This document shows, in pieces, positions 1 to 7,622 of a DNA stretch of 49,061 nucleotides (position 1 is the stretch's first letter; every line of letters begins with the position of its first letter). The DNA comes from a bacterium UBP8_UBA817 (GTDB lineage Bacteria; Margulisbacteria; Marinamargulisbacteria; CAMDBA01), in NCBI GenBank assembly GCA_945888995.1, contig CAMDBA010000008.1, positions 1 to 49,061 of the forward strand, in the 5' to 3' direction. The notes under the pieces were generated by a model. The model was not told the origin of the DNA. It ran no database searches and was given only the letters and a program-made list of their open reading frames with translations. Position numbers and translations under genes: made by a program.

Positions 1-29
1 AATTCAGTCATCAGAAAGGAGAAATTCAA

Positions 30-641
30 ATGTCAATTGTAGCAGGAAAAAAAGTTGCGTATCAGCAGGGAAAGGTAGAGGTGAAGCAGAGTATTAGGTC
101 CGTTGGAATAATCGGCACTCGGACTTTAGGCTTTCACCATGCGGAGAAAGTAGGCTTAGTCACCGAAGATCTTCTAGGCAGAGGCTATCACATCGCCTCA
201 GGCGGTGCCATCGGCACCGATCAGTTCGTCATTGATCGCTTGCTCGATCTTGGCCGTTCCCACGAGGGCACCGTCTATGCCGCTTGGAAACACTATCCCG
301 GCTTCCCCATTAAAGTTCGGGCCTTAGTACGAGAGTTCAAAGAAAAAGGCGGCTCCATCATCTGGGGCCAAGCCGAGGGAAAAGAGCCTGCTTTCGTTCT
401 CAAGACCGCCTACCTCTCCCGCAATGAGCGTCTAGTCGAAGCCTGCTATGGTCTCGTTGCCTTCATCAATGGCGATTCCAGAGGCTCGATCTATACGATC
501 AAAAAAGCCGCAAAAAGACACCTCCCTCTAGTCGTGTTTCCCATCGCCTGCCACCTCCCCGAAATTACCTCTGTAAAGTGGGTCCCTCTTCGCTGCGGGG
601 GTTGCTGGGAGGGCGCTTTCAAGGCGGCCTACCTGCGCTAG
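30..641 (+). CDS. SLOG/DprA-like Rossmann-fold protein
   Basis: This 203-aa protein looks like a minimal SLOG-superfamily (DprA/LOG-like) nucleotide-binding protein. What is seen is a Rossmann start (VGIIGTR, about residues 25-31), a glycine-rich SGGAIGTD segment (about 57-64) like the DprA motif, and a C-terminal half with RNERLVEACYGLVAF followed by a DSRGSIYTIKKA segment where DprA proteins bind the phosphate or ligand. It is much shorter than chromosomal DprA (about 300-370 aa) and lacks the SAM and winged-helix domains, so it is unlikely to be the competence RecA loader. A strong ribosome site (AAGGAG, about 8 nt upstream) supports the start. It lies first in a tight row with an unknown gene and a serine recombinase, so a mobile-element cargo or ligand-sensing role is inferred. 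Exact function is unknown. Confidence 0.6.
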   Translation: MSIVAGKKVAYQQGKVEVKQSIRSVGIIGTRTLGFHHAEKVGLVTEDLLGRGYHIASGGAIGTDQFVIDRLLDLGRSHEGTVYAAWKHYPGFPIKVRALVREFKEKGGSIIWGQAEGKEPAFVLKTAYLSRNERLVEACYGLVAFINGDSRGSIYTIKKAAKRHLPLVVFPIACHLPEITSVKWVPLRCGGCWEGAFKAAYLR

Positions 642-651
642 GGAGATGACC

Positions 652-1032
652 ATGACAAAACATACCCTCCTAAAACTCAAAAGCTCTTTAGAAAAAGACT
701 CGATAGAATCCTGGCTCATCCGCTTCGTCTGCAAACAGCACGGTTGTAATGTCTTCGATCTGCTCTTCGATATCGCTAGCCATGGCTGCTCGTCCGGCGC
801 AGTCTCGGAGCTCATCTACACCCGAGATTGCCTCAACTTCTATGACCGTTACGAAGAAAAGATCTGGGAAATGGTGATGCGCTTTTGTGACGATACCGGC
901 CTGAGCCTTGGCCAGTTCATCGACACATGCAATTCACCGATCACCGATGAATACAGCTTCAAAGTCACTCTTACCTGGTTTGCCGTCGAACAAGCCGCCG
1001 ACCGCCTGGCTTGTCAGTGCCTGCCATATTAG
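652..1032 (+). CDS. Hypothetical protein in recombinase cassette
   Basis: This is an unrecognised soluble protein of about 126 aa, without signal peptide or membrane segment. Two in-frame ATGs occur at 646 and 652. The GGGAG at 641-645 touches the first but sits 6 nt before the second, so 652 is preferred. It contains several cysteines (for example FVCKQHGCN and DRLACQCLPY) and many acidic and aromatic residues, but I see no known motif. It begins about 10 nt after the SLOG-like gene and ends about 11 nt before the recombinase, which implies one transcript. A small accessory factor of the mobile element, such as a directionality or regulatory protein, is possible, but nothing in the sequence proves it. 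Confidence 0.55.
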   Translation: MTKHTLLKLKSSLEKDSIESWLIRFVCKQHGCNVFDLLFDIASHGCSSGAVSELIYTRDCLNFYDRYEEKIWEMVMRFCDDTGLSLGQFIDTCNSPITDEYSFKVTLTWFAVEQAADRLACQCLPY

Positions 1033-1043
1033 GGGAAATCAAA

Positions 1044-2594
1044 ATGGCACAAAAGAAAGTCACTGTATCCCCCATTGCGCCGGGCGGGGCGGGGCCCGGC
1101 GACGCTGCATCCATTCAGTTTCCAGTCAGTCTGTATATTCGCGTTTCCACTGATCGACAAGCAAAGGAAGGTGATTCCCTCGAAGAACAAGAATCTGAGC
1201 TCAAAAAGTTCTGTGATTACCGAAACTTTCAAATCAGAAAAATCTTCATCGAACGGGGCAAATCCGGCGGGAACACCAACCGCCCTGAATACCAAAAACT
1301 CGTTAAAGATATCGAATCCGGCAAGATCAAAGCCGTTGTCGTTAAAAAGCTGGACCGGTTATCACGGTCGCTTCTCGACTTCGAAGCCCTCATGCTCAAG
1401 ATGCAGGAAAATGACGTAGAATTTATGTCCTTACGAGAAAACTTCGATACCACGACCGCCATGGGAAAGGCCATGCTTCGGGTCGCCCTGGTCTTTGCTC
1501 AACTCGAACGGGAGCAAACCGCCGAGCGAATCAAAGACGTCATTGCCTACCGGGCAAGCCAAGGCCTCTACAATGGCGGCATCCCAGCATACGGCTATGA
1601 CAATGTCGAAAAGCAGCTTGTGCCACATAAGCAAGAAAAGAAGATCATCGAATTCATCTTCGACACCTTCCTTCATAGCAAATCCACAACGGTGGTGGCC
1701 AAAGAGCTCAATGCTATGGGTTCTCGCAATCGTACAGGGAGTCTTTGGGACAAACGGCAAATTCAAAAAATCCTCAAAAGATCGCTCTATGTTGGATTGG
1801 TCCAGCTTCACGATCAGAGTTTCGAAGGTGCCCATCAGCCCTTGGTCAGCAAGCTCAAATTCGATCAAGTCCAAGAGGTTTTTACAGAGAAAACCTTTAA
1901 TGCGCGTTCGGGTAGATCGAGAGGGTTTTTACGAGGATATATTCGGTGCGGAGATTGTGGGCAGGCGCTTTGCCCAAACTACACCCGAAAGAAAAACGGA
2001 AAGATGTACTACTACTATCGCTGTGTCAGTACCCTTAACAGCATTACTCACAACAGGTTATGTAGCAGACCTTATCTCCCGATTGAGGATGTCCACGACA
2101 AAGTGACGAAAACCTTTCTTGAATATGCGTCTGAGCAGGGTCTTAGGCGAATTCAAAAGGATATGGAATCTCATAACGAGCGCATCCAAAAAGAAATGAG
2201 CTTGTATCAAGCGGAGCTAACCCGCCTTCAAAACAATCTGGCTCTCATCAATCAAAAGAAGGAGCGTTACTTAGACTCTTTGGTAACCCACGATTTTTCC
2301 CCTTCTGAGCGCAAGAAGATCAACGACAAGATCGATGAGTTTTCTCTTGAAGAAAAACAGCTAGAAGCCGCCATCTATCGCCAGAAATTTGACATTCAAG
2401 AGAGGCAAGAATCGTTGCTCACCATTCAGCCCTTTAAAAACGTCATGGTGAAGTTCAAACTCAATCGGGAGGTGATGAATGAAAAGGAGCTCAAGGGCTG
2501 GCTCAAAGAAGCGGTCGATACTATTACACTGTTTTCTGAAAAGCCGCTCAAAATCCACTTTAAACACCTAAGGGCATTGCAAAATATGCCCTAA
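1044..2594 (+). CDS. Large serine recombinase (site-specific)
   Basis: This is a 516-aa large serine recombinase/integrase. The order of domains is: a short Gly/Pro-rich extension (residues 1-27); a resolvase catalytic domain starting YIRVSTDRQ with the probable nucleophile Ser35, and containing VKKLDRLSRS and the LVFAQLERE helix; a recombinase DNA-binding domain (about 190-300); a zinc-ribbon with CGDCG and a later cysteine pair (about 305-350); and a long coiled-coil (about 370-460) typical of integrases. The start at 1044 is chosen because AGGGGA at 1031-1036 is correctly spaced; a TTG at 1011 would overlap the previous gene. The family moves phages, conjugative elements or cassettes between attP and attB. 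The downstream 43-nt palindromic repeats may be its targets (inference). The reading frame is intact. Confidence 0.93.
   Translation: MAQKKVTVSPIAPGGAGPGDAASIQFPVSLYIRVSTDRQAKEGDSLEEQESELKKFCDYRNFQIRKIFIERGKSGGNTNRPEYQKLVKDIESGKIKAVVVKKLDRLSRSLLDFEALMLKMQENDVEFMSLRENFDTTTAMGKAMLRVALVFAQLEREQTAERIKDVIAYRASQGLYNGGIPAYGYDNVEKQLVPHKQEKKIIEFIFDTFLHSKSTTVVAKELNAMGSRNRTGSLWDKRQIQKILKRSLYVGLVQLHDQSFEGAHQPLVSKLKFDQVQEVFTEKTFNARSGRSRGFLRGYIRCGDCGQALCPNYTRKKNGKMYYYYRCVSTLNSITHNRLCSRPYLPIEDVHDKVTKTFLEYASEQGLRRIQKDMESHNERIQKEMSLYQAELTRLQNNLALINQKKERYLDSLVTHDFSPSERKKINDKIDEFSLEEKQLEAAIYRQKFDIQERQESLLTIQPFKNVMVKFKLNREVMNEKELKGWLKEAVDTITLFSEKPLKIHFKHLRALQNMP
1078..1101. repeat. GC-rich inverted repeat inside the recombinase 5' end
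   Basis: Perfect 8-bp arms CGCCGGGC (1078-1085) and GCCCGGCG (1094-1101) flank an 8-nt G/C-only spacer. The patch encodes the Gly/Pro linker before the catalytic domain and is far richer in GC than its surroundings. It could form a stable hairpin about 35 nt after the start codon and slow translation of the recombinase, or be a small inserted palindrome. Confidence 0.6.
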
Positions 2595-2623
2595 AAATCA
2601 TCACCGAAAAAGTCGCAATACCC

Positions 2624-2671
2624 CTGTTTTTGCCCAAAATGCCTCGTGCGCCCAAAAACGGGCAAAAACAG
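2624..2671. repeat. Perfect 12-bp inverted repeat after the recombinase
   Basis: CTGTTTTTGCCC (2624-2635) is perfectly complementary to GGGCAAAAACAG (2660-2671), with 24 nt between. It begins 30 nt after the recombinase stop. The arms are A/T-rich with GC ends and no T-run follows, so it is not a textbook terminator. It could be a recombinase attachment site, an element end, or a Rho-dependent or atypical transcription end. Confidence 0.6.
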
Positions 2672-2680
2672 CGGGTTTTG

Positions 2681-2858
2681 AGTTCGTCGAAAAAGGTGTT
2701 CAACCGTCGGCGACACGCGAACTCACATCATTTCGCAGTTCGTCAAAACCGCGACTTACTCGCTGGCGACTTGCGAACCCGTCCAATTTCAACGCTGCTC
2801 GACAAGGCTTCCAACAGTTCGAAATCAAGCCCCGTCAAGCACCGGCGACTCACGAACT
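2681..2858. repeat. Three 43-nt imperfect palindromic repeats
   Basis: Three units, each exactly 43 nt, lie at 2681-2723, 2737-2779 and 2816-2858. Each starts AGTTCG, carries GGCGAC at unit positions 29-34, and ends CGAAC plus T or C, so the ends are inverted repeats of one another. The central 20 nt differ between units. Spacers are 13 and 36 nt and unrelated. They fill the gap between the recombinase and tRNA-Arg. Fixed length and aligned motifs argue against chance. Candidate roles are recombinase binding or att sites, a REP-like family, or hairpin modules of an RNA. They do not match integron attC core sites (GTTRRRY/RYYYAAC). Confidence 0.65.
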
Positions 2859-2894
2859 GAGCACAAAGTGATTGGTTAGGCTAACTTTACGTAG

Positions 2895-2971
2895 TGGTGC
2901 GCCTGGCGCGATTCGAACGCACGACCTTTTGCTCCGGAGGCAAACGCTCTATCCAACTGAGCTACAGGCGC
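2895..2971 (-). tRNA. tRNA-Arg(CCG), CCA encoded
   Basis: On the minus strand a full cloverleaf can be drawn: acceptor GCGCCTG/CAGGCGC, D arm GCTC...GAGC, anticodon stem TTTGC/GCAAA with loop CTCCGGA (anticodon CCG, reads CGG), T arm with TTCGAAT, discriminator A and an encoded CCA (2895-2897). It is transcribed away from manC. Its 3' end faces the repeat-rich end of the mobile element. Confidence 0.96.
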
Positions 2972-2975
2972 ATTA

Positions 2976-3008
2976 GCTTCAAATTTGAAGCATGGTGGAA
3001 GATATAAT
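2976..3008 (+). promoter_or_regulatory. manC promoter region with 16-bp palindrome
   Basis: A perfect palindrome GCTTCAAATTTGAAGC (2976-2991) is followed by a consensus -10 box TATAAT (3003-3008), only 11 nt before the manC ATG. The predicted transcript would start about 5 nt before the ATG, with no room for a ribosome site. The palindrome covers the -35 position and lies just upstream of the divergent tRNA-Arg, so it could be a repressor or activator site. No good -35 box is seen. Confidence 0.55.
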
Positions 3009-3019
3009 ATACTACCCCT

Positions 3020-4081
3020 ATGATTCACGCAATTATTATGGCAGGTGGAAAAGGAACACGGTTTTGGCCGTTGTCCCGCGCAGTTAAAGCCAAACAATTT
3101 CTTCAAATTATCGGTAACCGCACTTTACTAGAGCATACGATTTCACGGCTTCACCCACTGACAAAAAAAGAAAATACCTGGATCGTGGGAAACCATGCAC
3201 AAAAAAAATTCTTCGCCTCTCTAAAAGGTACCGTTCCCACACAGCAGATCCTATTAGAACCATGTGGCCGCAATACAGCGCCCTGTATCGGCTGGGCAGC
3301 CCTTGAGGCTTTTAATAAAGATCCTGACGCCACCATGATCGTACTACCTGCAGATCATTTCATTGATGATACAAAACGATTCAGACAGACACTCAAAGCC
3401 GCCACCGATCATATCGCAAAACATCCGGATCGACTTGTCACCATCGGCATTCAACCAACATTCCCTCATACCGGCTACGGATATATACAAGCCGAAGACA
3501 ACCAGGAAATCACAAAAGTCCGGGCATTTAAAGAAAAACCGGATACAAAAACAGCCCAAGAGTATATCAATAGCAAAACATTTTTCTGGAACGCCGGAAT
3601 TTTTATCTGGAAAGCGGCTACGATCCTGGACCTGATCAAAACCCATTTGCCAACCATCTATAACGGACTGCAAGAAATTACGACCTTAAACAACCAAAAA
3701 CTTTCGGCAAAATCACATACCGAGGCGTTAAGTAAAATCTATCATGCCCTGGAAAGTATCTCCGTTGATTACGGCATTTTGGAACATGCCAGCGATAAAA
3801 TTGATATGATTCATGCGAATTTTGATTGGAACGACATCGGTAACTGGCCGGCTCTGGAAGATTTTTGGCCGAAAGACGCTCATCAAAATGCCACAAAAGG
3901 CGAACTCATCAGTCTGAACAGTCATCGAAATCTCGTTCATTCGCCACATAAAATCGTGGCATTAATCGATATGGACGACATCATTGTTATCGATACTGAA
4001 GATGCCCTACTAATCGCCCCTAAATCCAGCGACCAAAAAATCAAGCACCTCTACGACGAACTTCCCGGGCACCTGCAATAA
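3020..4081 (+). CDS. manC: Mannose-1-phosphate guanylyltransferase
   Basis: The enzyme makes GDP-mannose from mannose-1-phosphate and GTP, a precursor of surface polysaccharide. The 353-aa product has the nucleotidyltransferase signature IMAGGKGTRFWPLSR (about residues 6-20), the family's GRNTAPCIGWAA segment (about 84-95), PADHFID (about 111-117), GYGYIQA and FWNAGIFIW. Length matches the single-domain form without the phosphomannose isomerase fusion. It overlaps the next gene by 1 nt (TAATG), so both are translated from one message. There is no Shine-Dalgarno site and the -10 box is 11 nt upstream, suggesting a very short leader. GDP-mannose for O-antigen or S-layer glycan is the likely use, given the LpxB-like partner. 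Confidence 0.93.
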   Translation: MIHAIIMAGGKGTRFWPLSRAVKAKQFLQIIGNRTLLEHTISRLHPLTKKENTWIVGNHAQKKFFASLKGTVPTQQILLEPCGRNTAPCIGWAALEAFNKDPDATMIVLPADHFIDDTKRFRQTLKAATDHIAKHPDRLVTIGIQPTFPHTGYGYIQAEDNQEITKVRAFKEKPDTKTAQEYINSKTFFWNAGIFIWKAATILDLIKTHLPTIYNGLQEITTLNNQKLSAKSHTEALSKIYHALESISVDYGILEHASDKIDMIHANFDWNDIGNWPALEDFWPKDAHQNATKGELISLNSHRNLVHSPHKIVALIDMDDIIVIDTEDALLIAPKSSDQKIKHLYDELPGHLQ

Positions 4082-5175
4082 TGGCACCTTTTTCACTCCT
4101 CATTCAAACCAATTCACCGGGTGAAGTCAGCACATGGCTACGCCCGGTTGTCACAACATTTAAATCGATGTCCCCGGACTCTACTATCAACGTATTCCTG
4201 ACGCCCTGTCAGTATGCAAGCGGAAAAGAAGCCGATGTGGCCAGATCAATCGAAGGTGTAACAGAAGTATTCACCCCTCGCCAAACAATAAAACATATCA
4301 AAACCTGGCCTTGGAAGCAGAAAAAAAACCAAAACGGCGCCGTCTTATATCTAGGCGGAGATCCTCTTTATAGCCATCTTTTAGGCCTCAAGTACGGATA
4401 TCCGGTATACGGCTATACAGAACATCCGACTTTTTCAAAGCGGTTCTTCACTCATCTCTTTTACAAACACATCGACGGAGATCTGATGGGAGACCGTCTA
4501 CTTAGCTATTTAAATCATGAGTCAAAACCAATACCCACAGACCCCTATTGTCTCTTTTTCACGGGGTCCCGGCTAGGCCATTTTCAGAATTTACTCCCCT
4601 TTTATAATGACTGTATCAGTATCATTCAGAAACAGCATCCTGACTTCAGAGCCAAAATTCAAATATCCCCGTTCATACCGGCTGAAATTGCCGCTAACTA
4701 CATAGGGAACTTCCCTGATTGCGATATTTATACAGATCCCAGCCTAGATCGGCTTAAAAATGCCAAGTTATTAATTACAATCCCCGGCAGCAATACTGCG
4801 GAAGCAATGTACCTGCATGTACCGATGATTGTCTTTATTCCGCTTAATAATCCCGAAACATTAATCTTCGACGGGCTCCCAGGCCTATTGGCCAAGCTCC
4901 CCTATACGGGCGCGTTAATTCAGAAGTCGATCATCTGGTACCTCTCTAAACGTCCGAGAAAGAACTACGCCCTACCCAACATCATTGCCGGAAAGTCGAT
5001 TGTTCCCGAAAAAGCCGGTATTCTCACAGCAGCAGAAGTTGCCGCAGATATTATTAACCTCTACTACAATCAGGAAAAACTCGCTCAAATCCAAACAAAC
5101 CTAAGTAGCATTCCCAAACCTCAACCCGTCTCAGAAAAAATCTGCAAAAAAATATTAGACGTCAACCAGTCCTAA
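4081..5175 (+). CDS. LpxB-like glycosyltransferase (GT19-type)
   Basis: This 364-aa protein resembles lipid-A-disaccharide synthase (GT-B fold). The N-terminus (LLIQTNSPGEVSTWLRPVV) matches the GE-S acceptor-side pattern of LpxB, and the C-terminal half has LLITIPGSNTAEAMYLHVPMI (near residue 240), where LpxB has its SGTATLE nucleotide-sugar motif. A single C-terminal segment runs to residue 364, slightly shorter than E. coli LpxB (382 aa). LpxB joins UDP-diacylglucosamine and lipid X on the inner membrane face. No other lpx gene is nearby and identity looks modest, so it may be an LpxB paralogue acting on another lipid or sugar. It starts within the manC stop codon and ends 27 nt before a strong hairpin. 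Confidence 0.6.
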   Translation: MAPFSLLIQTNSPGEVSTWLRPVVTTFKSMSPDSTINVFLTPCQYASGKEADVARSIEGVTEVFTPRQTIKHIKTWPWKQKKNQNGAVLYLGGDPLYSHLLGLKYGYPVYGYTEHPTFSKRFFTHLFYKHIDGDLMGDRLLSYLNHESKPIPTDPYCLFFTGSRLGHFQNLLPFYNDCISIIQKQHPDFRAKIQISPFIPAEIAANYIGNFPDCDIYTDPSLDRLKNAKLLITIPGSNTAEAMYLHVPMIVFIPLNNPETLIFDGLPGLLAKLPYTGALIQKSIIWYLSKRPRKNYALPNIIAGKSIVPEKAGILTAAEVAADIINLYYNQEKLAQIQTNLSSIPKPQPVSEKICKKILDVNQS

Positions 5176-5202
5176 ACCTCAGATAGAAGCGGTCAAATCC
5201 AA

Positions 5203-5235
5203 AAACGTCTGAATAAAGCATGTATTCAGACGTTT
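5203..5235. terminator. Hairpin terminator between convergent operons
   Basis: A perfect 13-bp stem (AAACGTCTGAATA at 5203-5215 with TATTCAGACGTTT at 5223-5235) closes a 7-nt loop. On the minus strand it is followed by a T5 run, which makes it a classic intrinsic terminator for the usher-like operon. On the plus strand only TTT follows, so termination of the LpxB-like gene is weaker. Confidence 0.85.
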
Positions 5236-5270
5236 CGAATGTCATATAAAAGCAGCTTTAATAGGTAAGC

Positions 5271-7622
5271 CTACCGAAATGGATAATAAACGACTTGCTG
5301 ATCCTGATAGGTCATAGCCTGACTTAAGCTATCAGTAGAAAGTGGGGTTAAATCCGCATTAACCGAAGTAAGGTCAATATCCAGAGAGGTCAACTCTCGT
5401 CCACTATATTCAAACTCAATGGTTCCATCTGTATTTTCAATAACCTGACTTCTACCTTGGCCACCATTAACATATAATTTTGACTGCTTGATCAAGTGAT
5501 CTTGTCCGTCAAAAATACCGTTTTTATTTTGATCAAAGAACACAATAGCCTTAACCCGGTGAACAAAAACAACCGGCAATTCAAAACTGGCCTTCTGAAC
5601 CGCATTAAAGTCAAAGCGATAAGGATTATTGGCAAGTAAGCGGTAAGAACTATAGATAGAAGACCGTGCCATTAACCAACCAGGTTGAACGCTATTAATC
5701 GCAAACATTCCGTTTGCATCGGCAGAATAAGGTCGATCTTCAATCACAACTTCAAACCCTTTTAATATGGGCTCCCCCTCATCCCTAACCCCGTTCTCAT
5801 TTAAGTCTTCAAAGAACAATCCGGTCAGCTGAGTATTCGGCACATTCAAATTAACACCCGTATGAAAAGTGTTTTCAAAACCAAATGATACCTGATTTTC
5901 ACTGCTGAGGTTAGAAAAACTGCCGGACCGTTTAACCGACGCATAGCGGAGAAAGCCTTGTCCATAAGGCGTTTGAACCGTTCTTAATTCAGCGTCACCG
6001 CTCAATAGCCACGAATAAGAGAGCCCATTCGAATATGTCTGTTCAGCACGTCCGTTTAAATTCAATGTCAGTCCAAACGGGCCTGTAATAAGAGGAATTA
6101 AATCGTAAGTGGCAACAGCAAGGCTATACGTAAGAAGAGGAAGCGGCGATTGCTGATAAAGGTACGAATTAGTGTCATACGTCGCTTCACCGGTAAAATA
6201 GAACGGTTTGAAATAATTCTTTATCCCACCGACAGAACGAGTGTTATAAAGATCCGCCCCAGAAACCGTGAGTAAACTCCGCTGAATATTAAAATATAAA
6301 GAAGAGGGCAAATACCAATCTGTTTTATAGGGATAATCCTGAACAACCGAAAACCGAACCCGTTTTTCAACGCCACTATTCGCCAGGCCTCGATAATCAT
6401 TCTCTGCACCGGTCAGCTGTAAGCTAAGAAATCCGGGACTTTGATAAAGCAAAGACGCATCACGCTCCCAAATAGTAGCGGTCGCGTTCGGGTCGCGACG
6501 TACGTTATAACGACCCATTAAACTAAATTGATCTGATAAGCGATAAAAGGCAGCGTTATAAAACCCGTTGTTACTGCTAAAATTCGTATAATCCGAAAGA
6601 GCTTCAAACCCAGGTTCTACATGCCGATATTGAGTGGAAAGAGAAAGTCGATCTTTCGAATAGCCCAATTTCGAAACCATCCCGAACCGATTAATACCAC
6701 TGCCGAACATCGATTCAGCTAACTCGATACCAAGACTAAAAGGAGCAAATGTCTTCTGAAATCCAACCGACCCTATACCATATACAGCCGTCGTTTTGTC
6801 TGCAACCCGACGATTCACAATAAAATAAGTCCCAAAAACGGATAAATCATTACTAAAAGTCCGATTAAGCTTAAGTCCTAAGAAATCGCGGTAGCTAGTC
6901 GGGACCGACCATATATCCTTGCCCCAAACCGAATTACCGGTACGCCCAACGTAGAACGACGCCGAGGTATTACCAAGTTTAACGTCATAAAATTGTAAGC
7001 CCTGGTACTTTAAGTAAGGCGCGGTCAAATCGGAAATAACAGCCCAGTTGTCACCAATACCCACAGAAAATGCAGTATTTCGTAACTGCTGAGTAAATAA
7101 AACCATACGATTAAAAACATTATCGCGGCGCTCGAACTGAATAACACCCAGATAATCACCCCAAACAGTCTTTGCAGAGGTATTTACATTAAAAACATTC
7201 CAATTAAATGTTGTAACACTCGCCAAATACGAATTACCGGATCCTGATTTATAACCAACCGTAACCTTTAAATTACCGGATTTTTCTGTTGCAGTAGTTT
7301 CATACTGCTGCCGATCTTTCAATGCCTGCGTATAGCCACGTACAACCACCCGAATTTTCCGAAAAACCAGCTCGTCAGAGGCGTTCCATCCATAAATATA
7401 AGTCGCACCTAATTTTAAAGGTTTGAGAACAACCATGTCATCTTGCACACTAAGGGTAGCAACAGACGGATCTTCCGCAAAAGGAGCCGTTCCAAAAATA
7501 GCAATTGGAAAAGTCCCATTCGTCCCTTGCTCGATCAAAAGATCATCTGCGAATGCGGGCACAACCACCACCAGACAGAAAATCGCGATCAAACCAAATA
7601 GACGCATACTAAGACTTCTCAT
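5271..7622 (-). CDS. Usher-like outer-membrane barrel protein
   Basis: This is a 783-aa secreted protein with a signal peptide (about residues 1-25, ending PAFA). Residues about 30-95 (SVATLSVQDDMVVLKPL then GATYIYGW) resemble the pilus-formation N-terminal domain of CpaC/RcpA-type secretins. Residues about 100-590 are a long run of alternating polar and aromatic strands, as in a large outer-membrane beta-barrel. Two Asp/Asn-rich loops follow (FFEDLNENGVRDEGEP near 607, FFDQNKNGIFDGQD near 697) like calcium-binding SdrD_B-type modules. Its start overlaps the PapD-like chaperone by 4 nt and three subunit-like genes precede it, so an usher that exports and assembles a surface fibre is inferred. 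I do not recognise a standard FimD family motif. Confidence 0.6.
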   Translation of the reverse strand: MRSLSMRLFGLIAIFCLVVVVPAFADDLLIEQGTNGTFPIAIFGTAPFAEDPSVATLSVQDDMVVLKPLKLGATYIYGWNASDELVFRKIRVVVRGYTQALKDRQQYETTATEKSGNLKVTVGYKSGSGNSYLASVTTFNWNVFNVNTSAKTVWGDYLGVIQFERRDNVFNRMVLFTQQLRNTAFSVGIGDNWAVISDLTAPYLKYQGLQFYDVKLGNTSASFYVGRTGNSVWGKDIWSVPTSYRDFLGLKLNRTFSNDLSVFGTYFIVNRRVADKTTAVYGIGSVGFQKTFAPFSLGIELAESMFGSGINRFGMVSKLGYSKDRLSLSTQYRHVEPGFEALSDYTNFSSNNGFYNAAFYRLSDQFSLMGRYNVRRDPNATATIWERDASLLYQSPGFLSLQLTGAENDYRGLANSGVEKRVRFSVVQDYPYKTDWYLPSSLYFNIQRSLLTVSGADLYNTRSVGGIKNYFKPFYFTGEATYDTNSYLYQQSPLPLLTYSLAVATYDLIPLITGPFGLTLNLNGRAEQTYSNGLSYSWLLSGDAELRTVQTPYGQGFLRYASVKRSGSFSNLSSENQVSFGFENTFHTGVNLNVPNTQLTGLFFEDLNENGVRDEGEPILKGFEVVIEDRPYSADANGMFAINSVQPGWLMARSSIYSSYRLLANNPYRFDFNAVQKASFELPVVFVHRVKAIVFFDQNKNGIFDGQDHLIKQSKLYVNGGQGRSQVIENTDGTIEFEYSGRELTSLDIDLTSVNADLTPLSTDSLSQAMTYQDQQVVYYPFR

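Noticed and set aside
2681-2858. CRISPR array reading of the three 43-nt repeats
   Set aside because: Only three units, cores poorly conserved, spacers of 13 and 36 nt, no cas genes.
2681-2858. Integron attC array
   Set aside because: The ends do not match GTTRRRY/RYYYAAC, there are no cassettes between units and the recombinase is of the serine, not tyrosine, type.
2630-2860. 76-aa plus-strand reading frame after the recombinase
   Set aside because: It only translates the inverted repeat and the 43-nt repeats; no ribosome site or family.
2895-2971. tRNA-Arg as the attachment site of the element
   Set aside because: Large serine recombinases seldom target tRNA genes and no duplicated tRNA 3' fragment is visible within 1-2894; the left end is outside the window.
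3020-5175. Complete lipid A synthesis locus
   Set aside because: Only one LpxB-like gene is present; no lpxA, C, D or K nearby, so the lipid A role is left open.
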